From assembly GCA_900762015.1 (NCBI GenBank), contig CAAFEX010000110.1, positions 1 to 13,401 of the forward strand: DNA of 13,401 bases. Reading direction: 5' to 3'. The translations under genes were made by a program, and so were the position numbers. Positions 1-6,816 of this stretch are shown piece after piece (the stretch's first letter is position 1; every line of letters begins with the position of its first letter). The stretch is from an uncultured Collinsella sp. GTDB taxonomy: Bacteria > Actinomycetota > Coriobacteriia > Coriobacteriales > Coriobacteriaceae. Under the pieces are notes generated by a model. The model searched no databases and had not been told where the DNA came from. It worked only from the letters and a program-made list of their open reading frames with translations.

Positions 1-249
1 ACAACATGTGTAGGATAAAGGCGCCATAAAGATATGCGATTGACGCGGTCCCGGAGCCAAAACAGCCGCTGCAGAAGCAGTTCGGAAAAGGTCCTCAGCG
101 GAAACTGCATCCCAGTTTTTAGACGAAAAACGGGATATGGTTTCTGGTTGGCCTAGATAATCGTCAGATTTAGCTGAGCGTCTGCCCCTATGTTTCCAAA
201 TGAATACGGTGTGAGCTGCGGACAAGGATTTTCCCCGCAAGCACTCTAG

Positions 250-255
250 TATGCT
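250..255 (+). promoter_or_regulatory. hisZG: Possible -10 box for the his operon
   Basis: TATGCT at 250-255 resembles a sigma-70 type -10 element and lies about 75 bases before the first his start codon. No good -35 hexamer is visible at 16-18 base spacing, so this rests on the -10 alone. If it is used, transcription would begin near 262 and the leader would contain the 269-290 hairpin. Confidence 0.3.
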
Positions 256-268
256 AAAGTACCCAAAA

Positions 269-300
269 GACCGGCGGAGCTATGCCGGTCGTTTGTTCTG
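269..300 (+). terminator. Terminator-like hairpin in the his leader (attenuator candidate)
   Basis: GACCGGC at 269-275 pairs perfectly with GCCGGTC at 284-290 around an 8-base loop. The stem is preceded by AAAA and followed by a T-rich stretch, GTTTGTTCTGT. This has the form of an intrinsic terminator, though the T run is interrupted. It lies between the possible -10 box and the hisZG start. It could therefore attenuate the operon, or it could simply end an upstream transcript that begins outside the window. Confidence 0.45.
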
Positions 301-330
301 TATGCAACACAGCATGAGGAGGCTCACCAG

Positions 331-2046
331 ATGACGGCCACACCGTGGGGATTCCGGGACATATTGCCCGAGGAGGCTCAGGCGCGCGAGGAGATTGCGC
401 TGACGGTGAAGGGCTGCTTTAGGGAGCATCATTATCTGCCGGTTGAGACGCCGCTGCTCGAGGACAAGGGCTCGCTCGAGGAGGGCGGCCGTATCGCGGA
501 CACGCCGTTTAAGCTTTTTGACGATGACGGCCGCTTGTTGGTGGTTCGTCCCGACAATACGTTGCCGATCGTGCGTTTGGTCTCGACCCGCATGCGCGCG
601 GCCGACTTGCCGCTGCGCCTGCGCTATGAGGCGCCGGTGGTTCGCGAATGCCAGCGCAATGCCGGCGGTTCGCGTCAATTTACCCAGCTGGGTTTTGAGC
701 TCATCGGCGCGGGCGATACCGCGGGCGATGTCGAGATCGTCTCGCTGGTGGCCGAGGCCGTTCGCAAGTTGGCGCTGCCCGATGCGCGCATTATCGCAGG
801 TAGCGTGCGCCCGTTTAAGGAGCTGCTCGCGGCGTGCGAGGATCGCGAGCTGGCTGCCGAGGCTCTGCGCTGCGTGCACGCCAACGACTTTGTGGGCCTC
901 GATGCCCGCGTGGCGGCAAGCGCCGAGACCGATGCCGTTAAGGCCGCCGTCAGCGAACTGCCGCGCCTGCATGGTGGGGCCGAAGTGCTCGATCGCGTGG
1001 ATGCGCTGCTGGCGGCTGCCGGTATTGTCGCGCCGCTCACGCGTGAGCTGCGCGCGCTGGTCGAGGGCCTGGCGCCCGAGGACGCTCAGGTGCTGTCCTT
1101 CGACTTTTCCATTATGAATTCTTTCGATTACTACACGGGCCTGGTCTTTAAGGCCTATGCCGGTGGCCTGCCCGATCCGGTGGGCTCGGGCGGTCGCTAC
1201 GACTCTATCTTTACCGGCGCGTTCGGCGACGGCATCGAGGTGCCGGCGGCGGGCTTCGCCTTTTCGCTCGAGCGTCTGGAGGCCGCGTGCACCTCTACCG
1301 AGGACGCCGCCTCCGATGGTGACCACGCCGTGGGCCGCGGCGCCGAAGGCCCGCTACGCATCGCCGTGCCCAAGGGCTCGCTTAAGGCCGACACGCTCGA
1401 CGTGCTCGAGGCCGCGGGCCTGGACGTCTCTGAGCTGCGCGACCCCGGCCGTCACCTGATTGTGCGCGGTCGCGACACGCGTGCCGGCGAGGGCACGGTC
1501 GGCGATATCGAGTTTGTCATCGTGCGTCCCAGCGACGCGCCCGCTTTTGTGGGCTGTGGTGGTGCCGATTGCGGCATCTGTGGCTGGGACTCGCTCATCG
1601 AGGCAGACCTCAACTTGCTGCAGCTGGTCGATCTGGGCTACGGCCTGTGCACGTTTATCGAGGCAGAGCCCGCGTGGCGCGCCGGCCAGGCCGAGCGCAA
1701 CTATGCCCGCCGCGGGTCGCTTCGCGTGGCCACCAAGTATCCGCGCATCGCGAGTGCCTGGTATGCCGAGCGCGGCGTGAACGCCGATATCGTCTCACTG
1801 CACGGCAACATCGAGCTGGGCCCCATCGTCGGCATGACCGATCGCATCGTGGATATTACCGCCACGGGCGCCACGCTGCGCGATAACGACCTGGTCATCA
1901 CCGGCCGCATCATGGACTGCACGGCCCGCTTCTTTGTCAATCCGGGCGCCGCACGTCTGGATCCGCGCGTACGCAATCTGGCAGATCGCTTGGCGGCAGC
2001 CGTGAAGGGCAAGCATTTTGAGCCCGTTGCGGGCTCGGCACAATAG
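331..2046 (+). CDS. hisZG: HisZ-HisG fusion: ATP phosphoribosyltransferase, regulatory plus catalytic domains
   Basis: One 571-residue frame joins two proteins that are normally separate. Residues 1-319 are HisZ, a histidyl-tRNA synthetase-like regulatory subunit. It has GFRDILP at the start, the class II motif 2 region around FTQLGFELIG (117-126), FDYYTGLVF (265-273), the GGRYD motif (287-291) and a motif 3 remnant GFAFSLERL (308-316). Residues 320-341 form an acidic, low-complexity linker. Residues 342-558 are short-form HisG, with LRIAVPKGSL (342-351), VRPSDAPAF (398-406), HGNIELGPIVGMTDRIVDI (491-509) and the PRPP-binding loop TATGATL (510-516). The long-form C-terminal histidine-binding domain is absent, which is the known reason short HisG needs HisZ. 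The enzyme joins ATP and PRPP in the first committed step of the pathway and is the usual target of histidine feedback. GAGGAGG at 316-322 sits 8 bases before the ATG. It is the first gene of the operon. Confidence 0.93.
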   Translation: MTATPWGFRDILPEEAQAREEIALTVKGCFREHHYLPVETPLLEDKGSLEEGGRIADTPFKLFDDDGRLLVVRPDNTLPIVRLVSTRMRAADLPLRLRYEAPVVRECQRNAGGSRQFTQLGFELIGAGDTAGDVEIVSLVAEAVRKLALPDARIIAGSVRPFKELLAACEDRELAAEALRCVHANDFVGLDARVAASAETDAVKAAVSELPRLHGGAEVLDRVDALLAAAGIVAPLTRELRALVEGLAPEDAQVLSFDFSIMNSFDYYTGLVFKAYAGGLPDPVGSGGRYDSIFTGAFGDGIEVPAAGFAFSLERLEAACTSTEDAASDGDHAVGRGAEGPLRIAVPKGSLKADTLDVLEAAGLDVSELRDPGRHLIVRGRDTRAGEGTVGDIEFVIVRPSDAPAFVGCGGADCGICGWDSLIEADLNLLQLVDLGYGLCTFIEAEPAWRAGQAERNYARRGSLRVATKYPRIASAWYAERGVNADIVSLHGNIELGPIVGMTDRIVDITATGATLRDNDLVITGRIMDCTARFFVNPGAARLDPRVRNLADRLAAAVKGKHFEPVAGSAQ

Positions 2047-2071
2047 CGCGAGCACTCACGGGCGCCCCAAC

Positions 2072-2118
2072 GTCCGGGCTGCGGGCCGACTGGCGCCGCC
2101 GTCCGGCCTCTCGTTTTT
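2072..2118 (+). terminator. GC-rich dyads and T5 run between hisZG and hisD (possible internal attenuator)
   Basis: The 105-base gap contains GGCCGAC (2084-2090), which can pair with GTCCGGCC (2101-2108) with one bulged C. A T5 run follows at 2114-2118. The same 2084-2090 arm can alternatively pair with GTC-C-GG upstream (2072-2077). Two competing structures followed by a U tract would fit a leaky terminator or attenuator, but the stems are imperfect and chance pairing in GC-rich DNA is a real alternative. Confidence 0.3.
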
Positions 2119-2151
2119 CGAACACAACCTCGACCGATAGGGGATACCGAA

Positions 2152-3588
2152 ATGAAGACCATCAAGCTTGCTCCCGGTGAGCGCCTCGTTACCAACCAGC
2201 TCAACCGCAAGGGCGTGCTGCCGCAAAACATCGTCGACGCCGCCCGCGATATCGTGGCCAACGTGCGCGCCAATGGCGATGCCGCGGTGCGCGACTACTG
2301 TCAGCGTTTTGACGGCGTTGAACTGCAGAGCTTCCGTTTGCCGCAAGAGCAGATCGATGCCGCGCTCGAAGGCCTTGATCCCGCCTTTGTCGCGGCGCTC
2401 GAAAAGGCTGCACGCCAGATTCGCGAGTTCCACCAGCGCGAGGTCGAGCAGAGCTGGTTTACCACGCGTGCGGACGGCACCATGCTCGGCGTTAAGGTGA
2501 CCCCGCTCGCGGCGGCCGGCATCTATGTGCCGGGCGGTCGCGCGCAGTACCCTTCCACCGTGCTTATGAACGCCATTCCCGCCAAGGTGGCCGGCGTCAA
2601 ACGCGTGGTTATGGTGACCCCGCCGCAAAAGGATGGACTGATTAGCCCGTATACGCTCGCGGCCGCTAAACTCGGCGGCGTGGACGAGATCTATATGGTG
2701 GGCGGCGCCCAGGCCGTGGCCGCACTGGCGTACGGTACCGAGACCATTCCGCGCGTCGACAAAATCACCGGCCCGGGCAACGCCTTTGTCGCCGCTGCCA
2801 AGCAGATTGTCTCGGGCGACGTGGGTATCGACATGGTCGCCGGTCCCTCCGAGGTCTGCGTGCTGGCCGATGCCACGGCCAAGCCTATGGTGGTCGCGGC
2901 CGACCTGATGGCTCAGGCCGAGCACGATCCGCTGGCAGCCTGCTATCTGGTGACCTGCGATGAGCAGTTTGCGCGCGAGGTCGAGGCCGGCATCGATATC
3001 CTGGTCGCGCAGTCGCCGCGTGCCGAGATCACGCGTGCCTCGCTCGACAATGAGGGCACCATCGTGGTGGCCGCCGATATGGCTGCCGCCGTCGAGGCGG
3101 TGAACACCGTGGCGCCCGAGCACCTGGAGCTGCACTGCAAGGATGCGATGGGCCTGCTCGGCGGCATTCGCAACGCCGGCGCCATCTTTGTGGGCGCTTG
3201 GAGCTCCGAGCCGCTCGGCGATTATGTTGCCGGCCCCAACCACACGCTGCCGACCGGCGGCACGGCCATGTTCTCCAACCCGCTTTCGGTGGAGGAGTTC
3301 GTCAAGCGCTCGAGTGTCATTTGCTATACACCCGAGGGCCTGCTCTCGGACGCTCCCGCTACGCAGCGCCTGGCCGAGGCCGAGGGCCTGTGGGCGCACG
3401 CGCTTTCGGCCGCTCTGCGCCGCCGCGTGCTGGAGCAGGGCGAGGATGCCGTGAGCGCCGCGTCGCTGGCCGCGGCCGATCTGACCAAGGTCGCCTGGCC
3501 GGGCGACGCCGTGGCGACGGTTGCCGAGGGTGTGGACCTGGTGGCTGCAAGTGCGGATGGCGCTGGTCCGACTGGCGAGGAGGCCTAA
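2152..3588 (+). CDS. hisD: Histidinol dehydrogenase
   Basis: HisD carries out the last two oxidations, L-histidinol to L-histidinal to L-histidine, using two NAD+. The 478-residue product shows the family signature throughout, including PLAAAGIYVPGGRAQYPST (118-136), DKITGPGNAFV (203-213) and AGPNHTLPTGGTAMFSNPLS (360-379). Zinc ligands expected from E. coli HisD are present as Q255, H258, D357 and H416, and the catalytic Glu-His pair as E323-H324. The family is usually about 430 residues long. Here an Ala-rich tail of about 45 residues follows the conserved end near LRRRVL (422-427), and its role is unknown. The ATG at 2152 has AGGGG at 2139-2143 upstream. The last codons contain the ribosome binding site of hisC, which starts two bases past the stop, so the two genes are probably translationally coupled. 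Confidence 0.97.
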   Translation: MKTIKLAPGERLVTNQLNRKGVLPQNIVDAARDIVANVRANGDAAVRDYCQRFDGVELQSFRLPQEQIDAALEGLDPAFVAALEKAARQIREFHQREVEQSWFTTRADGTMLGVKVTPLAAAGIYVPGGRAQYPSTVLMNAIPAKVAGVKRVVMVTPPQKDGLISPYTLAAAKLGGVDEIYMVGGAQAVAALAYGTETIPRVDKITGPGNAFVAAAKQIVSGDVGIDMVAGPSEVCVLADATAKPMVVAADLMAQAEHDPLAACYLVTCDEQFAREVEAGIDILVAQSPRAEITRASLDNEGTIVVAADMAAAVEAVNTVAPEHLELHCKDAMGLLGGIRNAGAIFVGAWSSEPLGDYVAGPNHTLPTGGTAMFSNPLSVEEFVKRSSVICYTPEGLLSDAPATQRLAEAEGLWAHALSAALRRRVLEQGEDAVSAASLAAADLTKVAWPGDAVATVAEGVDLVAASADGAGPTGEEA

Positions 3589-3589
3589 A

Positions 3590-4705
3590 ATGGCTGAACT
3601 CACGCCCCGCATGAAGGAGCTCGTCCAGCCCTACTTGACCGGCATCGAGCCCTACGATCCCAACTTTACGCCCACGCGCATCAATCTTTCGGCCAACGAG
3701 AACACCTATCCCGTGCCGGCCGGCGTGCGCGAGGCGGTTGATGCGGCCTTGGCTGCCGCACCGCTCAACCGCTATCCCGATCCCATGTCCAACGACCTGC
3801 GCGACGAGCTTGCTGCCTGGCATGGCGTGACGCGCGAGAACATCTGCGTGGGCAACGGCGGCGACGAGCTACTCTATAACTTCCTGCTGGCGTTTGGCGG
3901 CGCGGGGCGGACCCTGCTCAACTGCCCGCCGTGCTTTAGCGAGTATGCGTTCTTTGCGTCGCTGTGCCAGACCGAGGTGCGCGACGTGTGGCGCGACCCG
4001 GCGACCTTTGAGCTCGACCAGGCGGCGGTGCTTGCGGCGGCTCCCGAGTGCAATCTGGCGATCGTGACCTCGCCCAACAATCCCACGGGTGACGTGGCGC
4101 CGCTCGACTTTGTTGCGGCTCTGTGCGATGCCTGCCCCGGCATGGTCATGGTCGACGAGGCCTACGTGGAGTTTGCCGACGATTCGTTTGGCGCGGCAAC
4201 TACGGCGCAAGGCCTTATTGCCGAGCATCCTAACCTGGTGATTCTGCATACACTGTCCAAGGCGTTCGGCGCCGCCGGCACGCGCCTGGGCTATGTGATC
4301 GCGGCGCCCGAGGTCATCGACGTGTTCGCGGCGATTCGCCAGATCTATTCGGTCAACGTGTTGAGCCAGGCGGCGGCGCTTGCCTGCGTGCGTGCCCGCG
4401 ATGCGTACGCGCCCGTGGTGGCACAGGTCGCATCCGAGCGCGAGCGCGAGTTGTGTGCCCTGCGCGCGATGGCTGCCGAGGGTCTGCCCGTGGAGGCGTG
4501 GCCGAGCGCGGCGAACTTTGTGCTTGTGCGCACGCCGCATGCCACGCGCGTGCGCGAGCGTCTGCGCGACGAGTATTCGATTTTGGTGCGCGACTTTAGT
4601 TACGCGCCGGGGCTCGCGGACTGTCTGCGCATTACCGTAGGCACCCCGCAGGAAAACGACGAGGTGCTGGCCGCGTTTGCCGTGCTGGTGAAGGAGGAGA
4701 TGTAG
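3590..4705 (+). CDS. hisC: Histidinol-phosphate aminotransferase
   Basis: This PLP-dependent class I/II aminotransferase converts imidazole acetol phosphate and glutamate to histidinol phosphate and 2-oxoglutarate. The 371-residue protein has the usual length. It shows NLSANENTYP near the N terminus, GNGGDELL (88-95), SPNNPTGD (161-168), VDEAYVEF (188-195) with PLP-contacting D189, and HTLSKAFG (220-227) with the Schiff-base lysine K224. R347 is the likely carboxylate or phosphate-binding arginine near the end. I chose the ATG at 3590 over an in-frame start 69 bases upstream because GAGGAGG at 3577-3583 is ideally placed 6 bases before it and the upstream start would overlap hisD. The stop codon abuts the hisB start directly. 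Confidence 0.96.
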   Translation: MAELTPRMKELVQPYLTGIEPYDPNFTPTRINLSANENTYPVPAGVREAVDAALAAAPLNRYPDPMSNDLRDELAAWHGVTRENICVGNGGDELLYNFLLAFGGAGRTLLNCPPCFSEYAFFASLCQTEVRDVWRDPATFELDQAAVLAAAPECNLAIVTSPNNPTGDVAPLDFVAALCDACPGMVMVDEAYVEFADDSFGAATTAQGLIAEHPNLVILHTLSKAFGAAGTRLGYVIAAPEVIDVFAAIRQIYSVNVLSQAAALACVRARDAYAPVVAQVASERERELCALRAMAAEGLPVEAWPSAANFVLVRTPHATRVRERLRDEYSILVRDFSYAPGLADCLRITVGTPQENDEVLAAFAVLVKEEM

Positions 4706-5293
4706 ATGGACCGCTATGCCGAGGTGACCCGCAAGACGGGCGAGACCGACATTGTCGTAAAGCTCGACCTGGATGGAAGCGGCGTGTGCGATATCTCGAC
4801 CGGTGTGCCGTTTTTCGACCACATGCTCAACGCTTTTGGCCGCCATGGCCTGTTCGATCTGACGGTGCACGCGGTGGGCGACGTGGAGGTCGATGCGCAT
4901 CATACCGTCGAGGACACGGGCATTGTGCTGGGCGAGGCGTTTAGCCAGGCGCTGGGCGACAAGGCGGGCATTACACGCTTTGCCGATGCAGCGATTGCCA
5001 TGGACGAGACACTCGTGATGGCTGCCGTGGACATTTCGGGTCGCGGCCAGGCCTACTGCGAGCTGCCCGTGCCGACCGAGCGCGTGGGCAGCTTTGATAC
5101 CGAGCTGGCCGTCGAGTTCTTCTATGCCTTTGCACGCGATGCCAAGCTCACGCTGCACGTGCGCGAGCTGGCGGGCGGCAACTCGCACCACATTATCGAG
5201 GCCGCCTTTAAGGCCGTGGGCCGCACGATGCGTCACGCCTGCGAGCTCGATCCCCACGTGCAGGGCATCCCCAGCACCAAGGGCTCGCTGTAA
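4706..5293 (+). CDS. hisB: Imidazoleglycerol-phosphate dehydratase (monofunctional)
   Basis: HisB dehydrates imidazole glycerol phosphate to imidazole acetol phosphate. The 195-residue protein matches the single-domain family. It has PFFDHML (35-41), the first metal-binding motif HHTVED (65-70), the second motif GGNSHHIIEAAFKA (157-170) and the terminal PSTKGSL. The N-terminal HAD phosphatase domain of the bifunctional enterobacterial HisB is absent, so histidinol-phosphate phosphatase must come from elsewhere. The convergent PHP gene at 8557-9468 fits that need. The ATG follows the hisC stop with no gap, and AAGGAGG at 4691-4697 inside hisC serves as its ribosome binding site. A 78-base gap with a hairpin separates it from hisH. 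Confidence 0.97.
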   Translation: MDRYAEVTRKTGETDIVVKLDLDGSGVCDISTGVPFFDHMLNAFGRHGLFDLTVHAVGDVEVDAHHTVEDTGIVLGEAFSQALGDKAGITRFADAAIAMDETLVMAAVDISGRGQAYCELPVPTERVGSFDTELAVEFFYAFARDAKLTLHVRELAGGNSHHIIEAAFKAVGRTMRHACELDPHVQGIPSTKGSL

Positions 5294-5306
5294 CCGTCAC
5301 AAGGGT

Positions 5307-5347
5307 AAAACCACCACGAAGGTGCCTGTCCCCTTTGCGGTGGTTTT
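5307..5347. repeat. Inverted repeat between hisB and hisH (REP-like)
   Basis: AAAACCACC at 5307-5315 is perfectly complementary to GGTGGTTTT at 5339-5347, with a 23-base intervening stretch containing GGTGCCTGTCCCC. The stem would form a hairpin in the otherwise compact operon. The opposite strand reads GGGGACAGGCACC followed by a GTGGTGG-type arm. In my general experience this style occurs in dispersed palindromic repeats of some genomes, but I cannot test the copy number here. The hairpin has no T tract in a terminator position beyond the TTTT of its own arm. Confidence 0.6.
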
Positions 5348-5371
5348 GGATGATGAGAAGTGGAGGGTCGC

Positions 5372-6073
5372 GTGGGCGAACCGAAGATCGTGGTGGTCGA
5401 CTACCACAAGGGCAACTTGTCGAGCGTTGCGCGCGGGCTTGCGCGCGCCGGTGCCGCCGCCTGCACGTCGGACGATCCGGAGCAGATCCGCAACGCCGAC
5501 GGCCTGGTCATCCCGGGCGTGGGCGCGTTTTACGACGCGGTCGCCTTTATGCGCGAGGGCGGCGAGGCGGACGCGGTGCTCGACGCCGTTGCCGCCGGAA
5601 CTCCGTTGCTCGGCATCTGCCTGGGCCTTCAGTTGTTTTTTGAGCGCGGCAACGAGGGCGTTCCTGCGAGCGAGAGCGCGGTCGCCGACGGCAACGCCTC
5701 CGAGCGGGCCGGTGTCCTCTGGGTCGATGGCCTGGGTATTATGCGCGGTTCGTGCACGCGCCTGGAGTCGAGCCGCCTGAAGGTGCCGCACGTGGGCTGG
5801 GACCAGGTGCACATGACGCCCGCCGGTGCGGCCGATCCGCTGCTTACTGGTTTTGCCGAGGGTGCCAACATGTACTTCACCCACAGCTACGCGGTGGCCG
5901 ACGATTCCGATGCCGCCGATGTGCTGGCGCGCACGCACTATACGCGGAGCTTCCCGTGCATCGTGCGCCATGGCAACGTGTGGGGTTGCCAGTTCCATCC
6001 CGAGAAATCCTCCGCGCTGGGTCAGCGCATCCTTAAGAACTTCGTCAACATCGTCGAGGAGGCCGGCCGATGA
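5372..6073 (+). CDS. hisH: Imidazole glycerol phosphate synthase, glutamine amidotransferase subunit
   Basis: HisH hydrolyses glutamine and passes ammonia to HisF in the heterodimeric synthase. The class I glutaminase features are clear. Numbered from the GTG at 5372, they are the N-terminal IVVVDYHKGNL, an oxyanion-strand region PGVGAF, the nucleophile in GICLGLQ (C83) and the QFHPEKS motif giving H209 and E211 of the triad. The product is 233 residues, a little longer than the usual 200 or so, with a variable Ser/Ala/Glu-rich insertion at about 95-115. I prefer the GTG at 5372 because GGAGGG at 5362-5367 precedes it. An in-frame GTG at 5360 would add four residues but has a weaker site. The stop TGA overlaps the hisA ATG. 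Confidence 0.95.
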   Translation: MGEPKIVVVDYHKGNLSSVARGLARAGAAACTSDDPEQIRNADGLVIPGVGAFYDAVAFMREGGEADAVLDAVAAGTPLLGICLGLQLFFERGNEGVPASESAVADGNASERAGVLWVDGLGIMRGSCTRLESSRLKVPHVGWDQVHMTPAGAADPLLTGFAEGANMYFTHSYAVADDSDAADVLARTHYTRSFPCIVRHGNVWGCQFHPEKSSALGQRILKNFVNIVEEAGR

Positions 6074-6813
6074 TCCTGTTTCCCGCAATCGATCTGATCG
6101 GCGGCAAGGTCGTGCGCCTGGAGCGCGGCGACCGGAGTCGCTGCAAGGTATATTCCGACGACCCCGTGGCCGTTGCTCGCTCGTTTGCCGAGCAGGGCGC
6201 AAGCTGGGTGCACGTCGTCGACCTGTCCGCTGCCTTTGGCGAGGACGAGGACACATGCGCTGCCAACTCGGCGGCGATTAAGGCCATCTGCGGCGTCAAC
6301 GGTCTGTCCGTGGACGTGGGCGGCGGCGTCCGCTCGCTCGCGCGCATCGACGAGTTGGCCGGCTACGGTGCGCGCCGCATCGCACTAGGCACGGTGCTCG
6401 TGACCGAGCCGGGTTTTGCCGAGGTGGCGGCCCAAGGCTTTGGCGAGCTGTTGGTGGCAGATATTGCCGCACGCGACGGCCAGGTCAAGGTGAATGGCTG
6501 GCGTGACGGCGCGGGCGTGGCGCTCGACGACGCCGTGGCGCAGCTTTCCGAGCTGGGTTTTAAGCATCTGGTGTATACCGACATTGCGCGCGATGGCATG
6601 CAGGCGGGCATCGATGTGGCGGCGTATCGCCATGTGGCCGAGGTCGCGGGCTTTCCCGTCGTGGCATCGGGTGGCATCTCGACGCTCGACGACATCCGCG
6701 CGCTGGCCGCAGTGCGTGAGGGCGCGATTGAAGGTGCCATTACCGGTCGCGCGCTCTACGAGGGCAACTTTACGCTGGTACAGGCGCTGACCGCCGCCCG
6801 AGGGGAGGAGTAG
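6070..6813 (+). CDS. hisA: ProFAR isomerase (HisA)
   Basis: HisA is a (beta-alpha)8 barrel that opens the ribose ring of ProFAR by Amadori rearrangement to give PRFAR, the HisF substrate. The 247-residue protein starts FPAIDLIGGKVVRL with catalytic D8. It has VDVGGGVRS (81-89), a second-half phosphate-binding region VASGGIST (198-205) and DIARDGMQAG (171-180). The barrel aspartate expected near residue 130 is D131. Actinobacteria often use PriA, which also does the TrpF reaction. The segment after strand 1 (LERGDRSRCKVY) looks like an ordinary HisA, but I cannot exclude dual specificity. The ATG overlaps the hisH stop as ATGA, with GAGGAGG at 6056-6062. hisF follows after three bases. Confidence 0.95.
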   Translation: MILFPAIDLIGGKVVRLERGDRSRCKVYSDDPVAVARSFAEQGASWVHVVDLSAAFGEDEDTCAANSAAIKAICGVNGLSVDVGGGVRSLARIDELAGYGARRIALGTVLVTEPGFAEVAAQGFGELLVADIAARDGQVKVNGWRDGAGVALDDAVAQLSELGFKHLVYTDIARDGMQAGIDVAAYRHVAEVAGFPVVASGGISTLDDIRALAAVREGAIEGAITGRALYEGNFTLVQALTAARGEE

Positions 6814-6816
6814 CCC

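Larger units (their letters stand above)
1..330. other. Upstream non-coding region of the his operon
   Basis: I see no convincing gene in this stretch. Base composition is nearer 50% G+C, against about 65% in the genes that follow. Short open frames exist, for example one in frame 2 from 44 to 160, but it has no upstream start or ribosome binding site. Small dyads are visible: GCAGTT at 77-82 with AACTGC at 103-108, and CCC-A-GTTTTT at 111-120 with AAAAAC-GGG at 126-134 around a 5-base loop. The last 80 bases hold a possible -10 box and a terminator-like hairpin, listed separately. There is no run of histidine codons that would mark a classical his leader peptide, and I do not see a T-box core motif. 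Confidence 0.5.

Noticed and set aside
44..160. Short plus-strand open frame of about 38 codons
   Set aside because: It has no start codon near its beginning, no ribosome binding site and no recognised similarity. It could be the tail of a decayed gene, but the sequence does not support this.
1..268. T-box riboswitch or His-rich leader peptide ahead of the his operon
   Set aside because: I looked for a T-box core, a long antiterminator and a run of CAT/CAC codons and found none. Only a simple terminator-like hairpin is visible.
2056..3612. Open frame of 518 codons on the minus strand opposite hisD
   Set aside because: It lies wholly antisense to a clear hisD, has low-complexity His/Gly/Arg-rich translation and no recognisable domain. 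High GC with strong third-position bias routinely opens such antisense frames.
3869..5257. Open frame of 462 codons on the minus strand opposite hisC and hisB
   Set aside because: It spans two well-supported genes on the other strand and its translation shows no family features. It is an antisense shadow of codon bias.
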